Shown here piece by piece: positions 51,401 to 60,354 of a DNA stretch of 64,000 bases; the stretch's first letter is position 1, and each line of letters opens with the position of its first letter. Both the position numbers and the translations under genes were made by a program. The stretch is from Argyresthia goedartella (taxonomy: Eukaryota; Arthropoda; Insecta; Lepidoptera; Argyresthiidae), in assembly GCA_949825045.1 (NCBI GenBank), contig OX463809.1:5049501-5113500 (forward strand). The letters are read 5' to 3'. The notes below the pieces were generated by a model. It saw only the letters and a program-made list of their open reading frames with translations, was not told the DNA's origin and did not search any database.

Positions 51401-54400
51401 TAAAATCTCCACTGATCTTTTGCAACTCGTGTGTGGCCATAGAGCTGAGGCAATTGAAATGAGGAGAGAGGCTATTACAAGTCAGGTCCGAGATCCTTTA
51501 ATGAAGGCTGCCCTTAACAAGATTCCTCCTTCACACACGCACATATTTAACCCCGAATCATTTACCACAACAATAGAAAAAGTCGGTGGAATGCGAAAAG
51601 CTTTTTGGCCTCAAAAGTCTGACAGATCTTCTCAGGCGAAGCCAAATAAGGTAAGACACTACCCCTCGCGGGGGTATTACAACAATAATACAGATTTGCC
51701 ATCGCGTGGCACTCATTGTGCTCAGCATGAGTCTAGCATGCCCGCCATGCACCATGACAATCCATCCTCGCGGGGTGGACATTATCAGCACAATAAACCG
51801 AACAGAGGATTCCAGCACAGACCATCAGGAAGAGGTGCCTTTCACAACCGTGGCTCGAGGCCCAACCGTGGTTCACAAAGAGGTCAACGAGGGCGATCTT
51901 ACTCCCCTCCAGGAAAAAGAGGCTCCAAACGGCATTGACTCGAATCTATTTCAGGCAGGTCAGTTGTCGCAATACTACAGACAATGGGAGAGAATGGGAG
52001 CACCACAAATAATCTTAAAAATGATTCAAGGGTATCGCATCCCATTCACTCAAAGACCGCCTCTTATATTCCCCAATTTAAAGTTACGCCCATTTCACAC
52101 TCCAATCTCAAAGGAAATGACGGAAATAATAGGCAAAATGAAAACCCAGGGCATTTTAAATGTAGTTCAACTGTCCCCGAGTTTTATTTCCCCTCTTTTT
52201 CTGGTTCCAAAGAGCGACGGAACTTCCCGTCCGATTTTCAAATTTAAAATCCCTCAACCAGTTAGTAATTGCCGATCCATTTCGTCTCATAAACTTGTAT
52301 CGCATCCCCGATTTCATTCAACCAAGAGATTGGATGTGCAAAGTGGATCTTTCACAGGCATACTTCCACCTGAGTATACACGAGTCACACAGACGCTTTC
52401 TTCGTCTCATATACGACCAAAAATTACTGGAAATGACTTGCCTGCCATTCGGTCTAAGCACAGCTCCAAAGACATTTTCCATTCTAACGAATTGGGTGGC
52501 CGAGACCCAGCGACGGAAAAATATAACAATTGTTGTCTCTCTATACCACTTTCTGATTGTCCATCAAGAAGCCAGTATGCTTCAGGAGCATGTAGAAGTA
52601 ACAGTTCGCACCTTGCAACTTCTAGGATGGAAAGTTAATCAGGAAAAATCTGTCACGATTCCGCAAAGGAGTATAATTTATTTGGGCGTGTTGTGGAGAC
52701 CCTGGAGCAATCTAAAGACTCTACCAAAAGAAAAGACTGCTATCATTGTCAGAAAAATTCAATAAAAGGAAAAGTCACTTTAAGAGAAGTACAGAGCATT
52801 GTAGGTCTCTTAAATTTTGCAAGCTTTGTTGTACCACGTGGTCGACTCGCCATCGTCAACTGCTTTTGTTCATGAGCTCGCTGCCAGACCATCCGTCAAC
52901 AAAGGCTCATCTTTTGCCTGCAACTGTCCGGATAGAACTGAGTTGGTGGGTAGAGAATTGTCATCTTTCAACGCCTCTGCATCATCCTCCACCCGTAAAT
53001 TTTCTAACAACGGATGCGTCGGATCTGGGATGGGGAGCTTAATTGAACAATCTAGCTCTTTCGGGTACCTGGTCACAGAAAGAACTGCCCCTACATTGCA
53101 ATCAAAAAGAAATGCTAGCAATACTTTATGCTCTCGAGAACCATGCTCACTTAATGTCTCACAGTCGCATCCTGATGCAATGCGACAACAAGACTGCGGT
53201 CGCACATCTCAGGAAGGAAGGGGGAACGAAATCTCTTCAGCTCATGGAGTTAACGTACCGGATACTGCAATTGCTCGATCACCATCACATCACATTCAGC
53301 ATATACCACATCCCAGGCAGATACAACAGCCATGCCGATCACCTTTCCAGGCATCGTCTTCCTCCGGAATGGCACCTGTTGCCGACCTGCGTGGAAGTTG
53401 TATTTGCGAAGTGGGGAACACCTGTCGTGGATCTCTTTGCATCCGAAAGAGCACATGTTGTCTCCAATTACGTGACCCTAGACCAGCAGGATCACCAAGC
53501 GATGTTTCACGACGCATTCAGTGTACTGTGGAATTTCCCACTAGAGTGGCTGTTCCCACCACCATTCCTTATACCGAAAGTGTTGACTCATCTGAATCAG
53601 TCTTCAGGAATCTTTCTCATAGTGGTACCACGATGGGAAAAGGTTTTTTGGAGAGCGGATCGAAGCCCGCGATCTCGAAGCCCCCTTCACACTGAGAAAA
53701 TTGCACAAATGTCTAGTGGACACGTCAACGGGCCATCCGCCCCCGAATGTCAAACAGATGATACTCGAGGTATGGAAATGTGGGGGTGGACCCCGGAAGT
53801 AACTACATGGCGTCCGCGGCAATTAGCATTACTTAAAAACTCCTGGCGTGCGTCTACTTTAAGGACATATGAATCAGCCTAGAAGCGTTGGATATCGTGG
53901 AGCGATCTTAACAAAGTTAACCCCAAGAAACCAACTGGATCCCAACTAGCACAATTTTTAGCTGATATACGGTTTGGCATATAACACGGTAATTTTGCAT
54001 AAGTCAGTTGTTTCCACTCTCTGCAATGCGGATTTATCCAGTCAACTTAGCTCACATGTCCTGGTGAAGCATATTTTAAAATCAATATCCCTTATAAATC
54101 TTAAAATCACCAAACCACCTATTTGGGATACCAGTAAATTGGTCACATTTTTGTCTAATTCCACAATAGATCCAAATAATACTTATCAGAAATCACGACA
54201 TGCGGCCTTTCTTTTATTATTATGTTCAGGTCGACGTATTCATGATCTGACATTACTCAGAGTGGATCCTAATCATTACACAAGAACGAGTAGTTGCATT
54301 ATATTTTGGCCTGAGTATGGCTCTAAAACTGATAGCAGCGACTACAGACAGTCTGGTTGGAAGCTTTACCCCAATGAAGATACCCTTAGCCTGGATCCTG

Positions 54401-55874
54401 TATTCTGGGTGGCACGAACCATAGAATTATTGAAAGACAGGCGAGACTGTTCCAAATCCTCGAATTTATTTGTTACCGTAAGAGGTAAAGCGAACCCTGC
54501 TTCTCGTACCGTTATAGCTGGCTGGGTTAAACATATTCTTAAAGAAGCAAACATCACAGCTACTCCTGGAAGTGTTCGGTCAGCTGTAGCCTCAAAGAGC
54601 TGGCTGGAGAATCAACCTGTAGATGACATTCTGGCACGTGGAAACTTGCGTCCTCTGTATTTTACTTTTCAGCGGTTTTACCGCCGTGAAGTGATGAGAA
54701 GCAGTTGTGATAATTCACCAAGTGTATCGCAGTTGTTTAATCCAATTGATTAATTGTAATAAGGAATACCTACCTGACGGCCCGAATGGCCGAGTCGGCA
54801 GTGACCCTGCCTACGAAGCCAAGGGTCCCGGGTTCGAGTCCCGGTGGGGGCAACTATTTGTTTGATGAGAACGGATGTTTGTACCCTAGTCATGGTTTTT
54901 CATCTATCTAAGTATACTATTTATCTAATAAGTATGTGTATCGTTGTCTAGTACCCAAGATACAGGGAATCCTAGTTTGGGGCTAGATCAATGTGTGTAA
55001 ATTGTGTCCAAGGTATAATTTTTTTGTGTTTTGATAATATTTTCTTTATTTAATTATTTCAATTATTTATACTATACGTACGAGTATAATTAAGACTTGG
55101 ATTATTAATTAAACTTTGATTTCATAAAATTCACATTGGCGTTATTAAAATAGCTTCCGTCACCAGGCGATAACAAACAGGTCTCAAATATTTAAGCTAA
55201 GCTTAGAATTACGGTCAAGTGATTTAATAGAAGCGTTTTACCTGAAAATAAAACGCATATTAAAATACTTACCTAATTCTAAGCTTAGAATTTTATCTCT
55301 GCCTGGTGTATTTTCGAGCCAATGATAAAAATGAGCACTCCGCCATTTACGAAAACTACAATGGCGCCATCTGCCAGGCGACGAAAGCCCGCGCAAATCT
55401 AAACCGGAAACATACGAGGTAAAATCGAGTCGAAAATGGATAAAATCGACGGGAAACGGATATGCCTATCTCAAATATTTAAGCTAAGCTTAGAATTAGG
55501 TAAGTATTTTAATATGCGTTTTATTTTCAGGTAAAACGCTTCTATTTAAGTTGTTGTGACTGCAAGAGGCACAAAATTGTAGCTGCCCTTGAGGGCTGCA
55601 TATTTCTGCTGATTCAGCCGCAGTACCAGCAGTGGCAGTTGTCGAAACCTTATGGGAGGCTGCAAAGTGCAGACACAAGTCACATTCTACAATAAAAAAC
55701 ACCCTCTCTCCCAAAGGACCAACGTCAGGGTGCTTCCCATCCCCATGGCACAGACTGGGCGGCCCCACCACACTGGGAACATAAGACGAAACATTCCCAG
55801 TGTGCCAATGTCACATTGAAATAACAATGCTTAAAATTCATCTTTTTCAGAGGGATGACTTCGACATGCTGTAA
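48443..55874 (+). CDS. IMP3: IMP3, U3 small nucleolar ribonucleoprotein subunit
   Basis: Exons are 48443-48579, 48747-48958, 49043-49218 and 55851-55874. All junctions are GT/AG and phases agree, giving 182 residues, close to the family length of about 184. The protein starts [18 protein letters not shown]. It carries the S4-like RNA-binding region ([36 protein letters not shown]) and ends EYNDM-RDDFDML, with the last seven residues and the stop in the tiny fourth exon. IMP3 joins IMP4 and MPP10 in the nucleolar U3 snoRNP and promotes U3-pre-rRNA pairing for 18S processing. The last intron is 6632 bases and is filled by a LINE fragment and a DIRS element. The frame is intact, so the gene is probably functional if that intron is spliced. 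Confidence 0.95.
49255..49985 (-). mobile_element. LINE fragment with RNase H end, in IMP3 intron 3
   Basis: The minus strand reads [20 protein letters not shown], an RNase H C-terminus, then LIMRLPRSK-like sequence and a zinc motif [18 protein letters not shown] (49685-49410). This is the end of an ORF2 from an RNase H-bearing LINE (I/Loa/R1 type). It is 5'-truncated and antisense to IMP3. The edges are approximate. Confidence 0.75.
49986..50309. other. IMP3 intron sequence left of DIRS
   Basis: Non-coding, AT-rich at first, then mixed. It was probably continuous with 55547-55850 before the DIRS insertion. I see no other feature. Confidence 0.5.
50328..50507. repeat. DIRS left inverted terminal repeat
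   Basis: This 180-base block is the reverse complement of 55318-55497 with about one mismatch (GGTGGAGTG against GGCGGAGTG). It begins AATTCTAAGCTTAGC and ends TTTTATCATTGGC. Confidence 0.92.
50628..51938 (+). pseudogene. DIRS Gag-like ORF, two in-frame stops
   Basis: The frame 50628-51287 has a basic Ser/Arg/Lys-rich N-terminus and an acidic middle ([20 protein letters not shown]). TAG at 51285-51287 and another near 51345 interrupt it. The same register resumes at 51357-51938 with [20 protein letters not shown] and a Gly/Arg/Asn-rich tail ([19 protein letters not shown]). Length and composition fit DIRS ORF1. Its exact function is not known to me. Confidence 0.75.
51950..53880 (+). pseudogene. 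DIRS Pol: RT, RNase H and methylase-like region, broken
   Basis: The RT starts with [20 protein letters not shown] and continues in a second frame with [20 protein letters not shown] and [19 protein letters not shown]. The catalytic site reads [12 protein letters not shown], where DIRS RTs normally have YLDDFL, so the Asp pair is gone. RNase H follows in other frames ([39 protein letters not shown]). A segment [20 protein letters not shown] matches the DIRS-specific region often called methylase-like. At least three frame changes are present. Confidence 0.8.
53974..54753 (+). CDS. DIRS tyrosine recombinase
   Basis: The open frame of 259 residues covers the catalytic domain; the N-terminal core-binding region begins in the preceding broken frame. 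Visible catalytic motifs are [13 protein letters not shown] (first Arg), [14 protein letters not shown] (second Arg) and [11 protein letters not shown] (Tyr). The enzyme inserts a circular DNA copy by strand exchange at a short identical site, which fits the ATT at both edges. The frame is intact even though RT is lost. The displayed start is an internal position and may not be the true one. Confidence 0.85.
   Translation: MAYNTVILHKSVVSTLCNADLSSQLSSHVLVKHILKSISLINLKITKPPIWDTSKLVTFLSNSTIDPNNTYQKSRHAAFLLLLCSGRRIHDLTLLRVDPNHYTRTSSCIIFWPEYGSKTDSSDYRQSGWKLYPNEDTLSLDPVFWVARTIELLKDRRDCSKSSNLFVTVRGKANPASRTVIAGWVKHILKEANITATPGSVRSAVASKSWLENQPVDDILARGNLRPLYFTFQRFYRREVMRSSCDNSPSVSQLFNPID
54776..55035 (+). 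mobile_element. tRNA-derived SINE within DIRS
   Basis: The head at 54776-54851 has a perfect A box TGGCCGAGTCGG (54787-54798) and B box GGTTCGAGTCC (54831-54841), 32 bases apart, and ends GGGGGCA. It does not fold into a standard tRNA with a 7-base anticodon loop, so it is a SINE head and not a gene. The body contains TCGTTGTCTAGTACCCAAGA and AGTTTGGGGCTAGATC, and the tail is T- and A-rich. It sits between the recombinase stop and the DIRS internal complementary region. The 3' edge is approximate. Confidence 0.75.
55182..55282. repeat. DIRS internal complementary region
   Basis: The first half (55182-55229) is the reverse complement of the element's left end from its ATT into the left repeat. 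The second half (55227-55282) is the reverse complement of the right extension. The halves meet at one shared ATT (AAT on this strand). The region thus spells the junction of a circularised element, as in DIRS-1. Confidence 0.9.
55318..55497. repeat. DIRS right inverted terminal repeat
   Basis: Reverse complement of 50328-50507. It is followed by a 49-base unique extension to ATT at 55544-55546. Confidence 0.92.
55547..55850. other. IMP3 intron sequence right of DIRS
   Basis: Non-coding intron sequence up to the splice acceptor TCTTTTTCAG at 55841-55850. A minus-strand frame at 55771-55496 has no support as a gene. Confidence 0.5.
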
Positions 55875-56293
55875 AACATTTGCTGAATAATACAGGGAAG
55901 AAGGAAGAAGCCGCCCACAAATAAATCTGTAAAAGCTGCAACTGGCACTAATTTATATGTATCACCACGGACGAATAAGACTAGAGAACAAACAACCGTA
56001 GTACTTTGAAGCGTAATTCGATTTAAGTGTAAATGTTTATTGCTAGATGGAGCTACTAGTTCAAAAGTTCTTTCTAGTAAAGGCAGTATCGTGGTGGCGC
56101 GCTTAATTTAGGAAAGATGGCGGTATAAGCGTTCATTTCCTAGGAACAAATAAGGCTTACGCTTACGCCATCTCTGATTTTTCGTCGATATTACGATGGA
56201 TTATACTACGACGTTAGTCTAAGCACCCAGCATTTATTGCATGGTACAGCGACATCTAGCAATAATACAGGATTTTGACTTTCTAGCAGGGTA
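55875..56293. other. IMP3 3' flank, no other gene seen
   Basis: This holds the presumed 3' UTR and intergenic sequence up to the TA at 56292-56293 that borders the next transposon. I see nothing else to report. Confidence 0.5.
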
Positions 56294-58264
56294 CAATAGA
56301 CGCCAAACATCTTGAACAAAATGTGACGTGGTGGGGGAAAGTTTGCGCATGTACAATTACGTGCAAAAAAATCGGCGCATTTGAAATTCTCATTCCTACG
56401 TCTACAATTTAATTCCTTCTTTAGAGGTAGATCAATTTTGTATGTGTGTTCGGAAATGCTTCAAATGGAAATGCACATGGAAATGCACATGCATGAGACA
56501 AGAAGTAGGTACATGTGCTGAGTCCAACTAGATTTAATGGTTTGTGGGTATGACTATCAAAATAAAACTATACTTAATTAGCGGTATTTGTCGGCTTTAT
56601 TGGTAAATAACTAAACTTAGTCTTGAGGTAAATAAGATATGCCTTCCATCAAGTCGTAACCTTGTCCAGTAGAAGCAGAGCTTGTGCTAGGTCTTGGTTC
56701 TTCGTCATCGAAATTTTCATAATCAGAATCAATCTCGTCCTCATCATCATCATCATCATCATCCTCCGAGTCGCTGTCATCACCAACCAAAATAATAAAT
56801 TGGTCAGTTACCAAATCTACAACATGATCACTCTTTATATATTCTGTTTCAATCTCTATAACTTTTTGGCATAATTTTTCCCATTCGCTTTTGCCCATAT
56901 TAGCAACTTTCTCCTTTACCAGATCTATAACTTTGGTAATGTTCCATTTGACATTTCTGCTACCGAAATATCCTTTAATGGCTGCCCAAGCCATTTCAAT
57001 GGGATTGAGATCAGGATGGTATGGAGGTAAGCGAAGGACTGAATGGCCGTGTTCAGTTAAAATCTTATCAATGCTATATGATTTGTGTTGCTGTTTATGT
57101 AGTCTTATCAAGTTATACAGCTGTGGTTTTAACATACTTTCATCGAACTGAACGCCTTTTTCTTGCAACCATTTTTGCATGTCTGCTTTTCTTGAGTTTG
57201 TGGTTGGGGCGGGATCGGACTGCTTATTGTGGTAAGACGCGTTGTCAACTACTACGACTGAATTAGGTGGCAGATTCGGTAGTAGTTGACAACGAAGCCA
57301 TTTTTCATAATTTGTGAAATTCATATTATCGTGATAGCCACCCGATTTTGTTCCGGCTATAAACACTAAAAGGGCATTGGGTATAAAACCTGCTTCGGAA
57401 CCTGCGTGTACAATGACTACCCGTTGCCCTTTAGAAATTGGTTTTTTTAAGCCCTTATTTGATCCATCAGCCCATGATATGGAACTAGCATGCGATGAGT
57501 CGACATAGGACTCGTCTGTGTAAATTATTGGTCTTCTTTCTTCCCTGTACTTGCGAATTTTTTGAAGATATTCGATTCGCAGTAATCGGATATTGTTCTT
57601 CTCGATCAATATTTTGCGATTGTTTTCTGTTTTCTTCCATCGAAAACCTAATCCATGTAAAATTCTTCGTAAACTGGTTACGGATCCGTTAAAATCTATG
57701 TCTTCCTTTAATTTTTTACGGAGTTTTACGGCTGTAGGTAATTCACCATCCGTTACGTGGAAATTATGTATGCACCTTTTGATGACTGATTGATCGAAAC
57801 TGTCAATTTCGGTGACTTTTTTCTTCCCACTTCTTTTCTTCCCCGGAGTCCGGAACACCTTGAGCAAGTCGGAGTTTTTACAATCGCTGATTATTCTTCT
57901 TACCGTACTCACCGATGTTTTAGTTGCTTCCGATGTCTGTTTCACGGTTTCAATATCAGGTGTTCCTTCTCTCTTTAAAAAGCAATATACATCGTATACC
58001 ATCTTTCTGGCTTGCCTTTTTAAAACTACGTTCGGCCGTCGAGGCATTTTTAGCCGTAATTTCACTGCACGCAAGTGTATTGGGTAGCGACGAGACGTGA
58101 ACTCAAAGCGGGAAGCGATGGTCGACTGATCTACCAATAGCGTGGCTTGGCGCGGTCGATGCGATGCTCCCTCCGCACGCCGCGCCCCGCACCGCATACC
58201 CCGGCCCTTAGAATCGGTTTCTGCGCATGCAAGGTCATTTGTTCAAGTTGTTTGGCGTCATTTA
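56294..58264 (-). mobile_element. IS630-Tc1-mariner transposon of DD82E (Sailor-like) type
   Basis: The inverted ends read CAATAGACGCCAAACATCTT at the left and, in reverse complement, AAATGACGCCAAACAACTT at the right. Each is bordered by TA (56292-56293 and 58265-58266), as expected for Tc1-mariner targets. The single interior gene is on the minus strand. The 5' side of the gene (58050-58210) is GC-rich. The length is about 1.97 kb. Confidence 0.8.
56617..58047 (-). CDS. DD82E transposase (IS630-Tc1-mariner superfamily), intact
   Basis: I chose ATG 58045-58047 (MPRRPNVVLKRQARKM), giving 476 residues; an in-frame extension upstream is GC-rich and not typical. The N-terminus has a helix-turn-helix region (PDIETVKQTSEATKTSVSTV, VTSLRRILHGLGFRWKK). 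The DDE catalytic core has Asp in PIIYTDESYVDSSH, Asp in SVVVVDNASYHN and Glu in PDLNPIEMAWAAIKGYFG. The second Asp and the Glu are separated by exactly 82 residues. The C-terminus is very acidic, with an Asp run encoded by a TCATCA microsatellite. The frame is uninterrupted, so it may still be active. Confidence 0.9.
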   Translation of the reverse strand: MPRRPNVVLKRQARKMVYDVYCFLKREGTPDIETVKQTSEATKTSVSTVRRIISDCKNSDLLKVFRTPGKKRSGKKKVTEIDSFDQSVIKRCIHNFHVTDGELPTAVKLRKKLKEDIDFNGSVTSLRRILHGLGFRWKKTENNRKILIEKNNIRLLRIEYLQKIRKYREERRPIIYTDESYVDSSHASSISWADGSNKGLKKPISKGQRVVIVHAGSEAGFIPNALLVFIAGTKSGGYHDNMNFTNYEKWLRCQLLPNLPPNSVVVVDNASYHNKQSDPAPTTNSRKADMQKWLQEKGVQFDESMLKPQLYNLIRLHKQQHKSYSIDKILTEHGHSVLRLPPYHPDLNPIEMAWAAIKGYFGSRNVKWNITKVIDLVKEKVANMGKSEWEKLCQKVIEIETEYIKSDHVVDLVTDQFIILVGDDSDSEDDDDDDDEDEIDSDYENFDDEEPRPSTSSASTGQGYDLMEGISYLPQD

Positions 58265-58266
58265 TA

Positions 58267-58528
58267 CGTTTCTTTGTATGCGGTGGTCAGTCCTTTAGTC
58301 TTATTCGTCCATGGTATCATTAATAAAACAAATAAGTTCAGTTCTAAATTATTTTATTGAATAAATAAAAACAAAATCTGAATCTGAAAGTACCTACCTG
58401 AATAAGTTCTAAATTAGGCAAATTCATCCTCGCTTCTTTGGCCAAGGCTATGCAAATGTGGGGGATGCATGCATGCATGATGTATGGAACTGACTGACAG
58501 ACGGCTATGTCTCCGTAAGATTGTCAAA
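58267..58528. other. Intergenic, nothing recognised
   Basis: The sequence has no supportable gene. It contains a GCATGCATGCATGATG run near 58468-58485. Confidence 0.4.
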
Positions 58529-58834
58529 ACCGTTAGTTGATAAACTAATGTTGTTTTTCTCGTTAGTTGGTCAACTATCGACATATGGTAAACTGTAGCG
58601 TACTGCTTACTATATTACGCGTTAGTTGATAAACTAACAGTTAAAACCGTTAAATAGTAAACTGGTTTAAACTTGAATTGCAAACGAAATACCGGGGCAA
58701 AAACTGGGGTAGCTTAGGTAGGTGAAGACTAGAATAGTCTTCGTTTTAGGTTGACATGTAAGAACAAAAGAAACGTAAATTCTAAACCCTGTTGGTCTGG
58801 TTTACTATCTGTGGATAGTTGATCAACTAACGGT
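58529..58834. mobile_element. 306-bp MITE with palindromic termini
   Basis: The left end ACCGTTAGTTGATAAACTA (from 58529) and the right end TAGTTGATCAACTAACGGT (58816-58834) are inverted repeats with one mismatch. Each terminus is itself a near-palindrome. Internal copies of the same motif occur near 58560-58580 and 58620-58640. A module like the 47840 MITE (GGTAGCTTAGGTAGGTGAAG, then TAGGTTGACATGTAAGAAC) lies at about 58707-58770. Confidence 0.75.
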
Positions 58835-58984
58835 GACAGCTATAAATCTTAAATTTCGGGCCGCCTCCACCTTAGTTACATTAAAAAAAATGTGAACGGG
58901 TTCTTTCGAACATTAAAGTGCTTTCTGGGGTTTTGTGGGCTGCCCACCCCCACTGCTTAAAATCCAACATATATTATAAATGTG

Positions 58985-59110
58985 TAAGTAGCGATGTTTA
59001 GATGTTTGTGCCTCAATTACGCTAAAACGGCTAAACGGATTTGAATGAAATTTAGCACAGAGATTTTATGAGCTAGATTAATATAGGATACTTTTAATCC
59101 GACTGCACCT
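58985..59110. repeat. Dispersed repeat fragment
   Basis: The segment contains ACGCTAAAACGGCTAAACGG followed by ATTTGAATGAAATTTAGCAC. I recall this pairing from many arthropod repeats, but the family is uncertain. It is non-coding. Confidence 0.4.
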
Positions 59111-59654
59111 AAAGGAGGGTAACGTTATCTGTGACTGTCCGCGCCCACCAGGGCTTCTCGGTTTATTGCTCTGGGCCGTCGACGCTCCTGATGGCCTGGC
59201 GGGTTGGCGGGCACCTACGATAGGTCGCGTCCTCGACGAGAAGGCTAGGCTAGGGGTAGGGGTCGTTAATTCGGAGCCCACCGAACGCCCCCTGTGCCCT
59301 GCCAAAAATCCAGCCCCACTCCAGTCCTGGTTCTTCCTCGACTGCAGCCCTAGCTAACTAACTAAACTATGGTGTGTTTCTCTATCTATCTAAAACTGTT
59401 TCTCTCTTGAGATAAAGGGACTTGCTGACTGTTTCTCTTGAGTGAAGCTTCAGGACTAAAACTATACTTTTGCTCATGATTTCCACATTCATCCGTTTCT
59501 TCGCTGTATGGCCTGCGGAGTGCTTCGCGCGAGAACCAATTCGGTTGCGGGGTCGAGGACTTATTTGTTGCCTCTTGCCCGCGGCGTCAACTCGGGGGGT
59601 AACGTCCCCCACGGTCTTGGGTGGCCCCTACTTGTCGGGAGCCTCGCGTGGCCA
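59111..59654. other. GC-mixed region, no supportable gene
   Basis: Short open frames on both strands overlap one another and have no recognisable domain. The stretch probably belongs to the repeat patchwork around it. Confidence 0.35.
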
Positions 59655-59770
59655 TCACTGTGCCGTGCTTTCGCCATCTATTGGCATACACTGGCGACAG
59701 CGGTGCGGGAGCTTCTTCACTGTGCCGTGCTTTCGCCCTCTTCTGCGGGCTTACACTGGCGACAGTGAGA
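59655..59770. repeat. Tandem duplication of a 55-60 bp unit
   Basis: CACTGTGCCGTGCTTTCGCC occurs at about 59658 and 59718, and each copy is followed by TACACTGGCGACAG. The spacers differ slightly (CATCTATTGGCA against CTCTTCTGCGGGCT). It lies just downstream, on the minus strand, of the LINE D coding end. Confidence 0.8.
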
Positions 59771-59794
59771 TGGACAGCAACTCTATGGGTAGTG

Positions 59795-60025
59795 GTCAGC
59801 CTTCGGGCGGTCGTGCGTGGTGCGGAGCAATGCCATGGAGATGTGCGTGGCGGCTGTTGTAAGCGCAGTCGTACATGCGCCGGGCCAGCCGCGCGGCGAA
59901 TTTCTCCACGGTGGGCATCCGGGTGTCTGCAGAGTTCCGCACGTACCTCCCGGCTCCCGCGATCACCCGCAGGGAGACGTTCTGGAACCACTGCAGCCGT
60001 GCCTTCTGGGTGGTAGACAGCAGGG
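59795..60025 (-). pseudogene. LINE D fragment, Jockey-like RT C-terminus
   Basis: The minus strand, in a frame missed by the longest open frame here, reads KARLQWFQNVSLRVIAGAG, then YVRNSADTRMPTVEKFAARL and ARRMYDCAYNSRHAHLHGI, ending at a stop near 59797. This is the conserved end of Jockey-group ORF2. It is GC-rich, unlike its neighbours, and truncated at 60025 against an LTR. Confidence 0.75.
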
Positions 60026-60268
60026 TGTAGTGTGGGAGCCAGGTTCAAATAAATACGCGCGGGGTTGGTGGTAAGACTACTTGTTTTATTGAATATCAAA
60101 TCCTTATATACTAATTATTCTAGGACAATGCCCCCTTGATGGTAGGTCCTATGACATTGGTCTTATTACTAGTGCCCTTATGGTTCGGTGTCTTGTGACG
60201 GCTATCGCCATGGGTGGTCGTTACAATGTTTACTTATACCTACTTACTTAAGGTGGTCACACACTACA
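60026..60268 (-). repeat. LTR fragment or solo LTR, 243 bp
   Basis: On the minus strand it begins TGTAGTGTGTGACC and ends GCTCCCACACTACA, so the ends are inverted repeats with TG...CA. A purine tract TAAGGGGAAAGG abuts its start at 60269-60280, so it is probably a 3' LTR. A TATATAAGG and an AATAAAAC lie inside at expected positions. No target duplication is visible. Confidence 0.65.
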
Positions 60269-60354
60269 CCTTTCCCCTTATTTTTTATAGGAAAAATATG
60301 ACATTATTTTTTATATAGGTAACTAGTTCATTTCTAATCCAAAGAAATAAAAGC

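Larger units (their letters stand above)
50310..55546 (+). mobile_element. DIRS-like tyrosine-recombinase retrotransposon
   Basis: The element carries 180-base inverted terminal repeats at 50328-50507 and 55318-55497, plus unique extensions to an ATT at each edge (50310-50312 and 55544-55546). An internal complementary region at about 55182-55282 pairs with both ends. Coding order is Gag, RT, RNase H, a DIRS-type methylase-like region, and a tyrosine recombinase, all on the plus strand. There is no integrase, no LTR and no target duplication beyond the ATT. It lies in IMP3 intron 3, in the gene's orientation. RT is mutated, so it is no longer autonomous. Confidence 0.93.

Noticed and set aside
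54776..54851. Functional tRNA gene
   Set aside because: Boxes are perfect, but the anticodon arm has a 13-base loop and the acceptor pairing is poor; a SINE tail follows.
59587..60099. 170-codon minus-strand frame
   Set aside because: It spans an LTR junction and overlaps the correct LINE D frame, which has the conserved RT C-terminal pattern.
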